Of a DNA stretch of 64,000 nt, positions 1 through 12,007 are shown piece after piece. A model generated the notes under the pieces. The model was not told where the DNA came from. It did not search any database and saw nothing but the letters and a program-made list of their open reading frames with translations. The stretch covers positions 202,501 to 266,500 of the forward strand of contig CAJNDS010002582.1 in the NCBI GenBank assembly GCA_905221605.1. Direction: 5' to 3'. Within the stretch, counting starts at the first letter, position 1. Each line of letters begins with the position of its first letter. Made by a program: the position numbers and the translations under genes. Source of the DNA: Symbiodinium natans (Eukaryota > Sar > Dinophyceae > Suessiales > Symbiodiniaceae).

Positions 1-149
1 TCTTGGGGTAGTATACTAGAACCCTCCTATAACTAACCCAAAAAGGAACTGAATTTGAGCCTTCAGGTCATAATGACCATGACCGCAACCATGTTGTAGT
101 CGGTGGTCGTTGGCCTAAACCGGGTCAGCCCGCGCCAGCGCCGCCCACA

Positions 150-175
150 ATGGCTCCGCTTTCTGAATCAGCGAG
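150..175 (+). CDS. candidate first exon with start codon
   Basis: ATG at 150 in a good context (cacaATGG), reading MAPLSESA and ending AG|gtattt. The phase fits the exon at 2113 (AG|G). Upstream AGs at 126-140 could serve as spliced-leader acceptors. Other exons may lie between; for example, the open stretch around 380-470 is not placed. Confidence 0.3.
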
Positions 176-3100
176 GTATTTGGGGTTTAGGGTCTATAGG
201 GTTCAGGGTTTAGGGTTTGGGGGTTTGGGGGTTTAGGGCTTAGGGTTGAGGGATAGTTTATGAATTCAAGTAAGCAAGGCCCCGGCTGCCCCTTCTGCGC
301 ATGCAGTGCCCCCCCCCCCCCCCCCCCCCGCCGGCATTTCTCGCGGGGTTCCAGCGGATCTTCCATGACTGAGGGAGGGCGGCGGAACTTTCTTCCGGAG
401 GCTTTGAACCAAGTAGTGGGTGCCTTCCACAAAGGTGCCCACCAAGAAGCCAACCGACAACTTGGTTGGGAAGCCTTGTTTGAGGTCGATATATAGTACG
501 GCACCCTTAGAATTGAATTCGACCCCCCCCAAAAAAAAATAAATAATAAAAAGGACCATGTACACATATGTACACCATTTCGGACTTGCGATCTCAGCCA
601 ATTTAGATGGGTTTAACCAACCTGCTGTTCTCAGGAGGGAGCAAGGGTCGATGTTCGACGCTTCAGGGACAACAGGCCAGCTTAGGGTTAGGGTTTAGGT
701 TTAGGGTAACAAAAAAGTTTAGGGTTTAGGGTTTAGATGTTTTGAGTCTAGGTTCAGCAGGGGGCTGTTCGTTTTAATTTTCGACCCACAGAACACCAAC
801 ACCCCTCATTGCACCTTGCGCACGTGCGTATTTCCCAAATAAGGTCCCCCAGGTTTAGGGTTTGGGGTTTAGGGTTTAGGGTTTAGGCTAACATAGCCCA
901 AAAAATGAATTAGAACCTCCGAATCACGGTTATCCTAGTTATCCCTTTACTTCTAGTTATCCGTTGACCTAAGTCTTTAAACCCTAAACCCTAAACCCTA
1001 AACCCTAGACCCTAGACCCTAAACCCTAAGCCTTTGAGGTTCTAAAGGGCCTTGGTAACCTTATTGGTCCTCGGGGATGGGGAAGGGGAACTCGCGGTGA
1101 GTGCCTAGGTTCAACTACTTCGAGGTTTATGGTACTTTTCAATTATAACTGTACTTATAACCCACTTATAAGCCCCTTAAGTGCCCTAATATGGTTAGAA
1201 CTGGGTTAGAAGTACAGTTAGAATTGGGTTAATAAGTACCATGAACCACCAAGTAAGCCCCCCCCCACCCCCCTGGATAGCTCACGGTTGCTGCTTGAGG
1301 GTTTAGAGCCGAAACTTGCGGGTTCGTATCGGGACATGGTAGGAAATGAGGTACCTTATATCACAAACCCAGACGCCCTCAATTAAGCCCTGTACATTCC
1401 TTAGACCTACTGCACCCGAAAAACCTTGCATCAAACTCTACTTGCCACTAGACCCCAAACACACTCCTAGACTCAAAGCCCCTAACCCTCCTACACCCGC
1501 AAACCTTCCCTAGACCCTATAGGCCCTACTACTCCCAGCCTTCGCCCAAATCCCTTTCGACCTAAACTCGAAACGCGATTCCCTGAACCCTAAACCCTAA
1601 ACCCTAAACCCTAAACCCTAAACCCTAAACCCTAAACCCTGAACAGACCTAATCCCTAAACAACCCTAAGCCCTTCTAAGACCTACACAACCCAAGCCCT
1701 CACCAAACCCCAAACCCCTACTAAGCCCCGGCCCTAACCTTTATCAAAACCTCATATAAACCTCACCCTAAACCCTAAACCCCAAACCCTAAACCCTAAA
1801 CCCCTACCAAGCCCTAAACAACCCTGAGCCCAAAGCCCTCAAAAGCCTTGACCCTAAACCCTCAACTCTGAAAATCTTTGATCATCGCTGATCCCAAGCC
1901 CTACTTGGAGGTTCACTGTACTTATGAACCAATTCTATCTGTGCTTATATGTGTACTTATATCCATACTAGGGCACTTAAGGGGGCTTATAAGTGGGTTA
2001 TAAGTACAGTTACAGTTGGTTAATAAGTACCATGGACCTCCCCCTAAACCCTAAACCCTAAACCCTAAACCCTAAACCCTAAACCCTAAACCCTAAACCC
2101 TAAACCTTAGAGGCAGCTGCGCACCTGCACGGTTCCCGCGTTGCGGAAGCGTTGGACGGCGCTGCACCTGGCGGCATCCCGTGGGCATCTCAAGGCTCTC
2201 CTCTGCGAGAGTTTGGGGTTTGGGTTTAAGTTTAGGCCTCACAAGGTAACCCTAAACCCTAAACCCTAAACCCTAAACTCTAAACCCTGTGCAGTCTTTC
2301 CGTGCTTTAAAAGTCTGGGTTCAAAACTCTGTGGTACTTTCCTACTGCAACCTTAGACGATCTCAAGGGTGGCTCACGAGTCTGAGAACTCACAAAAATA
2401 TAAATTCAATGTGCCAGGGTGTAGGGTGTACCTTTCTCCCAATTCTGAAGCCCTAATCCACAAAATCCTTTCGCAATCCCGAAACATTCTGCAAAGCCCT
2501 ACAGTAAACTCCAGAAATTCTGGAACATGGTTTAAGGATGATTCGAGCTGGTATTGCCTTTAGTGTACGGTATGTGGATAAGGATGTTCCAACTTTTTGG
2601 AGTTTGAGTTTACTGTAACCCTTTTGCTTGGGAACTCAGGGTCCGCTCCTTTTTCTTGGCTGCACTTCGTAGGGTAGCTATATATTAAACTTTCAGCTGC
2701 CTTCTTGAGAAACCGCCCAGGGGGCTTGTTCTAGACTGGAAGGATCGCCACAGCCCGGCCAGGTTTGTTGGGGTTTTTGACCCTAAACCCTAAACCCTAA
2801 ACCCTGAACCCCCCCCCCCCCGCCTAGAATCCTACTTGGAGGTTCATGGTACTTATTAGCCAAGTAGGACTCTGCTTACAACCCACTTAGTGCCCTAGTA
2901 TTGTTATAATTGGGCTAGAAGTACAGTCGCTCTTGGGTTCAGAACTGCCATGAACCTCCAAAGCAAACCCTAACTAAACCCTAAACCCTAGCCCTAAACC
3001 CTAAACCCTAAACCCTAGTTGCGGAGGTGGTCCAAGTGCTTCTCGAGGGCGCCGGTCTACTCAACTCGTTCCGACCTTCCTCGCCGGCAGCCACTTGGAG

Positions 3101-6100
3101 TGGTACAGGATTGTGGGCTTGGGGTTGTTGAGGGTTTAGGGTTTAGGGTTGTAGGGTTGTAGGGTTGTAGGGTTGTAGGGTTGTAGGGTTTAGGGTTATG
3201 GGTTATAGGCTTATAGGCTTATAGGGTTTCAGGGTTTAGGGCGGTAGGGTTGAAGGGTAGGGTTCGGGATTATAGGGTTAGAGGGTTAAAGGGTTCGAGG
3301 TTCAGGGGTACAGGAAGGGTTATAGGGTTGTAGGTCATAGGATTAGTGGGCGGCTATAATGGGTTTAGGGTTGTAGGCTGTTTTGGGCTCAGGCCTCCGG
3401 ATGTTCATTGGACGTGAATGAATCACGGTGCTTACAGTGGCCCCTTTCTGGGCGTCCAAATGAAGTGCCCCCGCATTCGAGTCGGCAATGGGTGAGTGTG
3501 TGTGCACGTGTGCATGTGTGCGTTCGCTTGTTTGTTTGTGTGTTCCTTCTTCCCGCTCGTGGATGTGTTAGGGGACTCGTTCGGTTTCGGGGTTTTCACT
3601 GCTCAACTGCAAGCCCCAACTTGGTGGAACAGTGGTACCTTTTTTGTCCTTTTTTGTTTGCCAACCCCCGAAGGGCAGCCTTATTGCAATATGGTTTCTG
3701 GGCTACCAAGCCCTAAACCCTAAACCCTACATAAGCCCCTGTTGAAGCACCTTTGTAGGGGACCGGGTGGAAGTTCGGATTCGGGGCTCCGGGTTTTGAG
3801 GCTACTGGTTGAGAATGGTTAGGGGCCTACAATAGTTGGGAGGTTCCCCCCGCTTGTACTGACAGTCCTTCGTAGGGATTATAGCAGGGGGGGGTGCTAA
3901 AATCCTCATTGAAGCACTGCTAGTATGAGGGGGAACATCCTTTACAAGGCTCAAGCAGGTCTTCAGACCCTGCGGAGGCTCTCTAGCAGCCTTTTGACTA
4001 CTATTTGCTTAAGAACCCCACAAGAATCAAAAACAGTAATCCCTATATTGCCCGTATGAGGAAGATTACTTTTTGTTTTTGTGGGGTTCTTAAGCAATTG
4101 CTAGTTGACCCCAGCGCTGCTATGAAGCATCTGGGGTTCGACATCCAAGCTGCTTCTGTGAAACCCGCGACGGCATGCACAGCTGCAGCATTCAGTATAG
4201 GGTTCCGGAAGCCTAGGGTTTAGGGTTTAGGGTTTAGGGTTTAGGGTTTAGGGTTTAGGGCTCTAGGGTTTTAGGGCCCCATACGGGTTGAGAACTTCAT
4301 GTTGGGGGGGCCAAGGCTGCTGGTACCGAGTTGGAAGGCCGGTTCCGGGGAGGGGCCCTTGGGATACTTTCACCCTAAACCCTAAACTCTGAACCCTTAT
4401 ACACCCCAAAACCCTGAGCCCCTTTCCCTCATTACCCTAAACCCTAAACCCTAACTTCCGGAGTATCTTTCAGAGGGTATTTCGAGGCCATCCTGGCTTC
4501 GGGGTCGATACTTGGAGGTTCAGGGCACTTATTCACCCAACAGTCGCTGCACTTCTAACCCAATTCTACCCCTACTCGGGTGCTTAAGGGGCTCTTTGTG
4601 GGTTACGAGTACAGGTAGACTTGGTTAGTAGGTACCATGGACGTCCAGAGTAGGGCAGTTTCAGAGTGAGGGCTTCGAGTGCGCGGGGGAATAGGGTTCA
4701 GGACTATGTGTTCGGTAGGCTTCAGACCCCAGGGTCCCTAAACCCTAGACTTAACGACCGAAACCTCATGCCCAGAAAATCATGCAAAGGCACATGCGGC
4801 AACCTTCGTCTTTGCGACGTTCTTGGACGAATGTTTTTTGGGGAGTTCCGCTAGATGCAGATTGAACAGAGCCACCAAGAAAGTGCCCACAAGTTTGATG
4901 AACCCCATGTTCCTAAGCCCTAAACCCTGAACCTGAAGTTGCTCAGAAAAAAACCAGAAAAAAACAAACTAGAACAACCATGTCGATACCTCCGATGTAA
5001 AGTCGACAGACGTCCCACCCCTGTGCGTTTCAGCTTTGTCAGGCGTGGCGGTGGGCTTCCGGGACCTCTCGGGGCAAACGCCGCTGTTGCTAAGCCGACA
5101 TCTGGCATCGTTTTTGGTTTCTTTCTGCTTCGGCCTCACCTTAAAGCCTGCCTCTGTAGTCCCAAGCTTGGATACTTACCCTATAACCTAAATCTATAAC
5201 TGTCAGATTCTAGGACCCGGGGTAGGCTCTTATTCCATTTGTTTTCAGGTTTTAGGTTCCCCTATAAGCCCCTTTAAACCAAAAGGGTACCCTTTTATTC
5301 CTAGGTTGCTCTTGGGTCGTATTCATGTATGTGCATCTATCTGTATATTTCTGTGTCTGACTGGCAAAAACTCGGTTTCATAAGTATACTTTGAATGGCA
5401 TCATTGCTATCGGTTTGTTATTGCTACCATTTCAATTATTACCGTCATTTTTTATACTATTTCATTTGATTATGGTGTATTACTATTGTTACTGGCGTTA
5501 CAATTAATGCTGTTGTTACTCTTCTTCCTACTGTTACTTGTATTCCTACAATTCCTACTATTCCCAGTAGAATTTGTACAATCATCATTTCTATTATAAT
5601 TCGTACCATGCATTAGTAGTAGTAGTATTATTATGTCGATTGTTACCATTCGAAATGTCATGTGCGTTGGCACTGTTGCAACTATTTCTTTACATACACA
5701 TCACACTCGATCCAGAAAATGAGGGGGGGGGGCCTGTCCCGATATACTGCCACACAAAGCGCACCCGTGCAGGCATATCGCAGCGAGACACGGCTATCCG
5801 CTGATTTGCTGCTTCCTGGCGCACCACGTGCCCAGCTGGAAGGATGTGCGTCTTGGACCCAAGAGCATACGAAGTGTGAGGGGCGAGAGGGCCCATGGAG
5901 ACCCTAAAGGGGCCCACAATAATATTGTTAGTTCACTAAAGTTAGGGTCCCTGTTTTGGTGTCAGTGCGGCACCCTTAACAGTAAGGATCCCCCAAGAAC
6001 GTCCCGAATTTAGAGGACCACCCATTTTGGTCAACCCGCGACGTGAGGTGCAACCCTTACCTCTCTCAGCTTTTCAGCCCCCTCCCTCCGCCCCCACCCC

Positions 6101-7297
6101 CGCCCTCCGGAACTAGTGGAATAAACCTTAAACCCTAAACCCTAAGGGCACTTGGGCTCACCCCCCCCCCCAAGATTGGCGGGGTGTTGGTGACTTAGTG
6201 AGGCATTCGGGTGAGGGATATTGGCTTTAGGGTGCAAAAAAGTTTTTTTTCTTTTTTAATGGACTTCAGGTCCCGCTTTCCCTCATTCTCTAGAACGAAC
6301 CTCGTGCAATTCCCTCGCTGAGGATCGATGACTACAATTGCCGGCCAGTTGACATTGCACCTTGGCTCCACAAAGCGTGTCGTGGTGCCTTCACCCCTGG
6401 CCCCTCAACTCGAGAACCCTAAACCCTAAACCCTAAACCCTAAACCCTAAACCCTAAAACCCTAAAACCCTAAACCCTAAACCCTAAACCCTAAAACCCT
6501 AAAACCCTAAAACCCTAAACCCTAAACCCCAAACCGTGGACCCCACAGCGCTGTGGCTAGTCGGGTGGCAACCAATCCTAGGTAGGATATGGGGGACCCT
6601 TAAAAGGGAACCCCTTCTGAACCCTCTTCTGGCTCTCTTAAACAGGGACCTTATTCAGAGGGTCTTTATCCCCAAGGGTCCCCCTAATCCTATCCCCTAA
6701 CCAAAAAAAGGCAACAAACCAAACCCTAACCAAGTATTTTGGAAGACTTGAGAAGTCGTTTCGGATCTCGGGCTGGGAGAGCCGAAGCTCGAAATAACAG
6801 TCCTGCTGAGTCACTGAGCCAGGGTTTTGGGAGTTTGGGGTTTAGGGTTTAGGGTTTAGGGCCTAGGGAGCCCAGGTTCAACAAAGGGTTTAGGGTTTAG
6901 CAAACCCTAAACTCCAAAACCCTTCAAGGGCTTTGGGGCTCAACAGGTTGGCAGCTTGCTGAAAGCTTGCGAAGCCCAAATTCCTAAGCTCTGACAAGCC
7001 CCATTCAATCCCCTGAACCCTTAGAGCCCCCAAACCCTAAGCCCCAACGTCCCCCCGATGTTTAGGTTGCATGATACATATAATAAAACCAAAACCTCAT
7101 AAAAGGTTAAACACTAACAACCCCCCCCCCCCCCACGGCCCCCACGTTTAGGGCCCGTAGAGGGGTTTAGGGTTTGCAGCCCTAAACGCTAAACCCTAAA
7201 CCCTTACTAGGAGGGCCCCTCGAGATCTGCCTCCGAGGCGTGGTCCAGCGAGGTCTCAGAGGCCCTCGCCAACCCGAGCCCCGAGCTCCTGACCGAG
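150..7297 (+). CDS. ankyrin-repeat protein gene, split into small exons (5' part)
   Basis: Model by exon joining: 150-175, 2113-2194, 3027-3048, 5043-5109, 5788-5820, 6323-6376, 6549-6581, 7225-7297. All junctions are in phase. Donors are GT (first, sixth, seventh, and TC|gt at 5109) or GC (AAG|gc, G|gc, GC|gc, GAG|gc). The joined product runs through about three ankyrin units: TALHLAASRGHLK + VVQVLLEG, then DLSGQTPLLLSRHLAS + HGYPLICCFLA, then DDYNCRPVDIAPWLHKA. These match the family pattern (TPLHLAA..GH..VV..LL..GA..N..D..G), which scaffolds protein-protein contacts. The introns consist of telomere heptamers and hairpin elements. Where the gene ends is unknown; it may continue through the islands at 7.7-14.7 kb, possibly even into the kinase gene. 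The ankyrin core is solid; the first and last exons are less so. Confidence 0.6.
1117..1254. mobile_element. A-family hairpin element (TIR, about 140 bp)
   Basis: Termini ACTTGGAGGTTCATGGTACT / AGTACCATGAACCTCCAAGT; inside, nested inverted segments (ataactgtacttataaccca, cacttaaggggcttat). Other copies: 1902-2041, 2832-2963, 4510-4652, 9122-9265, 10720-10891, 47727-47878, 48099-48308. No coding capacity; non-autonomous. Confidence 0.8.
2043..2107. repeat. interstitial telomere array (CCCTAAA), one of about 60
   Basis: Nine perfect units. Similar arrays of TTTAGGG or CCCTAAA lie throughout 1-63900, in both orientations, for example 1583-1639, 6415-6535, 14645-14733, 15238-15290, 17300-17378, 28890-28956, 29905-29977, 31503-31600, 33948-34019, 36065-36140, 37135-37220, 40580-40663, 44045-44125 and 46818-46876. 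Confidence 0.97.
2113..2194 (+). CDS. ankyrin exon, first helix
   Basis: Flanked by CCCTAAA arrays. The acceptor is ...ttagag|G. It reads ...KRWTALHLAASRGHLK and ends AAG|gc. TALHLAASRGHL is the textbook ankyrin helix 1 and turn. Confidence 0.72.
2502..2618. mobile_element. T-family element
   Basis: Arms ctacagtaaactccag / gagtttgagtttactgtaac. A related copy at about 61375-61465 shares ttccaactttttgg and gtttactgta. Confidence 0.55.
3027..3048 (+). CDS. 22-nt ankyrin micro-exon
   Basis: Acceptor gcggag|GTG; reads VVQVLLE plus one base, then the GC donor G|gcgccgg. It completes ankyrin helix 2 directly after the previous exon (HLK-VVQVLLEG). Confidence 0.62.
3120..3385. repeat. variant heptamer array (TTGTAGGG, TTATAGGG)
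   Basis: Repeated ggttgtaggg followed by increasingly degenerate forms. Confidence 0.85.
3998..4106. mobile_element. C-family hairpin element (about 110 bp)
   Basis: Termini CTACTATTTGCTTAAGAACC / GGGTTCTTAAGCAATTGCTA. Other copies: 19853-19966, 21296-21411, 40147-40254, 58901-58996; partial at about 8968-9030 and 30418-30465. Confidence 0.78.
5043..5109 (+). CDS. ankyrin exon
   Basis: Acceptor tttgtcag|GC. Reads VAVGFRDLSGQTPLLLSRHL and ends TC|gttttt. D..G.TPL is the ankyrin beta-hairpin and helix start. The first codon is completed by the G left over from the exon at 3027. Confidence 0.65.
5390..5700. other. AT-rich trinucleotide-like stretch without a gene
   Basis: Runs of TTACTATTG/TTGTTACT type, low complexity, no convincing exon. 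A mirror-like stretch (AAC/AAT-rich) is at 24000-24200. Confidence 0.5.
5788..5820 (+). CDS. 33-nt ankyrin exon
   Basis: Reads HGYPLICCFL after a split serine and ends GC|gcacca (GC donor). It supplies the helix-2 half of the repeat begun at 5043. The open frame runs on to about 5875, so a longer version is possible. Confidence 0.5.
6323..6376 (+). CDS. ankyrin exon
   Basis: Acceptor cgctgag|G. Reads IDDYNCRPVDIAPWLHK, then GC|gtgtcg. DYNCRPVDIA matches D..G.TPLDIA of the next ankyrin unit and is in phase with the GC-donor end of the preceding exon. Confidence 0.55.
6549..6581 (+). CDS. 33-nt exon abutting an M element
   Basis: Acceptor ccccacag|C. Reads AVASRVATNP plus AG, with donor AG|gtagga. 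The donor GT is the first base pair of the M hairpin element. Phase agrees with the exons on both sides. Confidence 0.42.
6582..6699. mobile_element. M-family element, copy 1
   Basis: 118 bp, starts gtaggatatgggggaccctt; right arm aagggtccccctaatcctat. About 95 percent identical to copy 2 at 35338-35456 over nearly the whole length, so recent. Confidence 0.82.
7225..7297 (+). CDS. exon-like island, helical acidic segment
   Basis: Acceptor ctcgag|A; reads SASEAWSSEVSEALANPSPE plus four residues, ending GAG|gcctga. Using the GC donor avoids the TGA directly after it. In phase with 6549-6581. No family recognised. The reverse strand is also open here, which lowers confidence. Confidence 0.4.
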
Positions 7298-7546
7298 GCC
7301 TGAACCCTAAACCCAAAAACCTACAAACCCCCTAAATCCTAAATGCTAAACGATAAACCCTACGTAGACAGTTCCCTGCTGTATGGACCAGTTCAGCTAG
7401 GCGGGCGGCACAAAAATTTCCCGAAACCACATTATGTAACCCCAACAAGGCAGGAGGGCTCAAGGGCTAGAAGGCTTCAGGGCTGGAATCAAAAACCCGA
7501 AACCCTATCAACCCCAAACAAGGTAAGAGAGCTCAAGGGCTAGGGT

Positions 7547-7592
<46 letters not shown>

Positions 7593-9395
7593 GGTTTAGG
7601 GTTTAGGGTTTAGGGTTTAGGGTTTAGGGTTTAGGGTTTAGGGTTTAGAGCTCAAGGGCTAGAAGGTTTAGGGTGGAATGGGATGCTGGGTTTGCAGCGC
7701 CCCGCGGCTGCGGCATGCTGCGGCCGGGGAGCGCCCTTTTCCAAAGCACCGCCGAGTCATCTTTGTCATCGCCGTGGCCGTTTAGGGTTTTGGGGTTTTG
7801 GGGTTTTAGGGTTTTAGGGTTCTAGGGTTCTAGGGTTTTAGGGTTTTAGGGGTCTAGGGTTCTAGGGTTCTAGGGTCTCGGGCCTAGGGCCTAGGGTTCT
7901 GACAACGGAGCCGGACGCCGTGCCGTACCCTCTATCCCGTGAGTTGGGTCTGGAAGGTTGGCGGCCAATTCCGCCCCCCCCCCCCGCCCCGCCCCCCGCC
8001 CCAGTTGGGGTTTAGGGTTTAGGGTTTAGGGTTTAGGGTTCTAGTCTAGGTTCATTTTGCGCCGAAGCCCTGCAACCTCAGCCCTTTTCCAGGCAGGTGG
8101 CGAACTTGCGCGGGTGCCGCTGCTGCCTGGCGAGCATTCATGCAGAGGACATAACCCCCCCCCCCCGCCCCAAAATAAAGGAATGTATTCCTTAAACTGA
8201 ATTATAGGATCCTGATCCTTGTCCCTAAACCCTACACCCGAAACCCGAAACCCTAGTTTCAAAACCCTCCCGAAGTCAGGTGTGCTGGGCCCTTTGGGCC
8301 GAGCCACGGCCGGGATTTCGAGGTTTGTACGGTTTGGGGTTTAGGGGTTGAGGGTTTGGGGTTTTAGGGTTTGGGGTTTAGGGTTCGGGGTTTAGGGTTT
8401 AAGGTTTACTGCCTTGGCCTTGGTTTCGTGAGTTTTGCGAGTCTTATGTGCTTTTTGGGATCGAGTTCAAAGCCTCCAACGACCTGCAGCACCAAACTGC
8501 CGGGCTGGGACGGCCTGTGTGCGCATGTATATTTTGTTTAGTTTAGTTTGAAACCCTAAAGCCTAAACCCTAAACCTTTTGTTTCTGGTGTATCTCCTGG
8601 GTACTGTACTCCGAGCGGAAGGCTCTGAAGGTGATGCTCTTACTTCACTGAGGAATGAGGAATACAAGCCCTGAACCATATTTCGTAATGATGCCAATGA
8701 ATTTCAACTTGGGCTTACTGCGCCTTTAGTTGAACTTTAAACCTTTTGGGTTTCCTTCTCCAGCAGGAATCCCAAAGTCTAACCTTTTTTTCCCCTTGGT
8801 TATTGGAGAAGTAACTTGGGAGATGTATTCTATCAGGGTGATAAAGCTGCCCTAAACCGGCTCCTAAGCCCAGGCTTCCGGGTGCGGCCGCCGTCAGCGG
8901 CGAGGAAGCATGGCCTCAGGCGCCTGGGCGGCACGCTGGGGGGTTCTCAAAATCCACAACTTAACTCTGCCATTTGCTTAAGAACCCCAGAGGAAATACA
9001 ACAATAATCCCCTTAATTTGTGCTTTTGGTTTTTTTTAAACGTTAAAAAACCCTGAGCCCCAAAGAAAAAAACAACAACAATCCCCTTAATTTGTGATTT
9101 CAGACCGCATGCATGAAGGGTCTACTTGGAGGTTCTGGGTACTTCATAACCCAAGAACAACCGTACTTATCACCCAATTATCACCCTATTAGGGCACTTA
9201 AGGGGCCTATAAATGGGTTGTAAGTACCGTCATAACTGGCTAAGAAGTACCATAAACCTCCAAGTACCATTGGCTTGAGAACCCCAAGGAATGTATAGCA
9301 ACAATCCCCGAAAAGCAGGTGCCCTAACCCTAAACTTGGCCTTAAACCCTAACCCTAAACCCTAAACCTTAAAACCCTAAACCCGCAAGAAGCAG

Positions 9396-9485
9396 GTGCA
9401 GCTGGCCATTGCGCGGTCCTCGGCCCGGGAGCAACTGCTGGCACCTGGACTCTGCGACCCGTCTTTTTGGGGCATAGAAGGCCTT
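9396..9485 (+). CDS. exon, unknown protein
   Basis: 90 nt, phase 0 at both ends: acceptor aagaagcag|GTG, donor CTT|gtgggg. Reads VQLAIARSSAREQLLAPGLC and ten more residues (DPSFWGIEGL). Balanced composition between two heptamer arrays. No family recognised. Confidence 0.5.
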
Positions 9486-10039
9486 GTGGGGGTTTAGGGT
9501 TGAGGGTTTAGGGTTTAGGGTCTGGGACTTATGTAGGGCTTACAGGGTTCACATAAAATTCTGTTGCTGGTGAGTGTATCTAGGCTTCCCCGTAAATCTT
9601 GCTGAGTGTATGTGTCCTCTTGTGGACACTCGTAAACCGAGGCCATACTTCGGACAGGGTTGCAAATAGGGTAAATAGGGGGTTTAGGGTTTAGGGTTTA
9701 GGGTTTAGGGATTTGAGGGCTTGCCGGTTTGAGATTTGAGGGTTTTGGGGTTTGCGGGGTTCTGGCAGGGACGAGTCCAGATGCAGAAAAGGGCTTACTG
9801 GGGCGTGTATAATAAGTAGGGTAAGTAAGGTGGAGAAATGGGGGAGTATAACGAGTTTGTAGGGTTACTAAGTAGACTTACTAAGTCAAAAGAGCTTCTA
9901 AGTAGGGGATTTGGAGCCCTCGAAAGTTTCGAACTTTTCGGAGGGTTAGGGAAGGACCAGGAAGCATCAGTCAATCAATCAGCCACAGCAGTGTTCGCAC
10001 CCCACCGAAGCTTGAAAGCCTGCCAGGCGTGCTGCTTTC

Positions 10040-10222
10040 GGGTTTAGGAATTTATAGGGTTCAGGGTTTATAGGGTTTCTAGGGTTGATAGGGTTTATTG
10101 GGTTTTAAGGGTTTATAGGGTTTATAGGGTTATTGGGTTTATTGGGCTTATTGGGCTTATGGGGTTTATTGGGTTTATTGGGTTTATTGGGTTTACTGGG
10201 TTTATTGGGTTTATTGGGTTTG
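10040..10222. repeat. variant array of TTTATTGGG
   Basis: Starts as TTTATAGGG, becomes ten or more copies of the 9-mer GGGTTTATT. A different unit from the telomere heptamer but clearly derived from it. Confidence 0.85.
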
Positions 10223-10412
10223 TGCGGTTCCTGGGTGTTGGTGAAGTTTTCGCGTGCTTTTGGGGGTCGAGCAGGTTGTGACTCGAGCGCTTCTCTCATC
10301 CCTAAGCCCCCTTTTTAGCACTGACCTTGAGCTCCCCTACGCCCGAAACCCTTAAGGCTAAACCCTAAACCCTAAACCCTAAACCCTAAACCCTAAACCC
10401 TGTCGGACCGAG

Positions 10413-10487
10413 GCTCCTACATTGCTAGCAGCTGTGGCGGCGCACTGGGCCGTGTCTTCCTGACCCTTGCGGAGCTCCGGGAAGGGG
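10413..10487 (+). CDS. exon, unknown protein
   Basis: Starts after accgag| with two leading bases and reads SYIASSCGGALGRVFLTLAE LREG; donor G|gttttg. Heptamer arrays on both sides. GGALGRVFLTL has some likeness to a glycine-rich strand-loop, but it is too short to assign. Confidence 0.42.
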
Positions 10488-10932
10488 GTTTTGGGGCTTA
10501 AGGGGGTTTGGGGTTTAGGGTTTAGGGTGTAGGGCTTGGGGTGTTTAGGGTTTGGCCAAACCCTAAAAGCCCTACATGACAAACACCCATGCTTTTGAAT
10601 TCTGTCGACCCCCTTCTTGTTGCACTTCCTATAGCCTACACTAGAACTTCTAAACTTAAGCCCTTCATACTGAGGGCTTTGAATGTAATTGTTGGGGTTG
10701 GCCCAAGGGTTCGGGGGGCGTACTTGGAGGTTCATAGGTATGATCCCAATTATAAGTCTACTTATAACCTGAGGAGTTAGGGGGTACAGTCATAAACCCC
10801 CTGGTTCTTAGAAGGGAAGGAAGGAATTAGGGCCCTATACATGCCCTTTAGAACCAGCCAAATAATTGGGGTTATAAGCTGAACCTCCAAGCAGCCAGCA
10901 TGATCTTGCAGCGCCTCTTCTGTGACCATGCG

Positions 10933-11420
<488 letters not shown>

Positions 11421-11927
11421 CCGAAAAAAAGAGAGCTCATCTTCAATGAAGGAACCCCGCCTTGCCTGCAGAAGACAGGTAAGATTGAGCAGGATGTTTT
11501 GGGATGTTCCCCCTTGATACTACTCAATAGGGAGTATAGCACCCAAAAGCAATCCCGACTAAGTACTGTTCGTATAAAGGGGAAAATCCCAAAGGATGTT
11601 TGTAGACTGTAGAAGAAGGGAGGGCAGTGCTCCGACAACTGCTTCGCTCAGCACTGTAGCCTGAAACCCGAAACCCTAAATCAGGGTTTAGGGGTTTAGG
11701 GTCTAGCTAGGGTTTAGTGTTTAGGGCTTAGGGCTTGGGGTTCGGGTCAGGATGTCATGCTCAAACCCTAAGCTCGGTAATTTGGTTCAGGGGGCATTTC
11801 ATTCATGTGTTCCCTTGTTGTGTTTAAGTGGATCCTAATCAGGTTTTGTTCAGAGGGTTTTAAGGGCCATCCCAGTAACCCTGGAACCCTAAACCCTAAA
11901 CCCCGGACATCCCAAAACACTGAACAG

Positions 11928-12007
11928 GAGCCCAACGAGTTGGACCAGCCAGCTGTCAGCGTCCTCACCGACCCCAATCTGCAAGCTGTGATCTTTCGCA
12001 TCGCGGG
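11928..12007 (+). CDS. exon, unknown protein
   Basis: Acceptor actgaacag|GAG. Reads EPNELDQPAVSVLTDPNLQA VIFRIAG and ends GG|gtgggg. It follows a CCCTAAA pair. The ending phase fits the island at 12651. Confidence 0.5.

Noticed and set aside
1-1000. Window start as a chromosome end
   Set aside because: Heptamer arrays here are short, degenerate, in both orientations and continue to 63.9 kb, so they are interstitial.
4455-4500. Exon-like stretch ending in gaggccatcctggcttcg
   Set aside because: It matches the end of the N-family element, so it is repeat sequence.
8041-8307. Many frames containing GLGFRV or NPKPxTLNP strings
   Set aside because: These strings are translations of TTTAGGG/CCCTAAA repeats, so frame length is not evidence of a gene.
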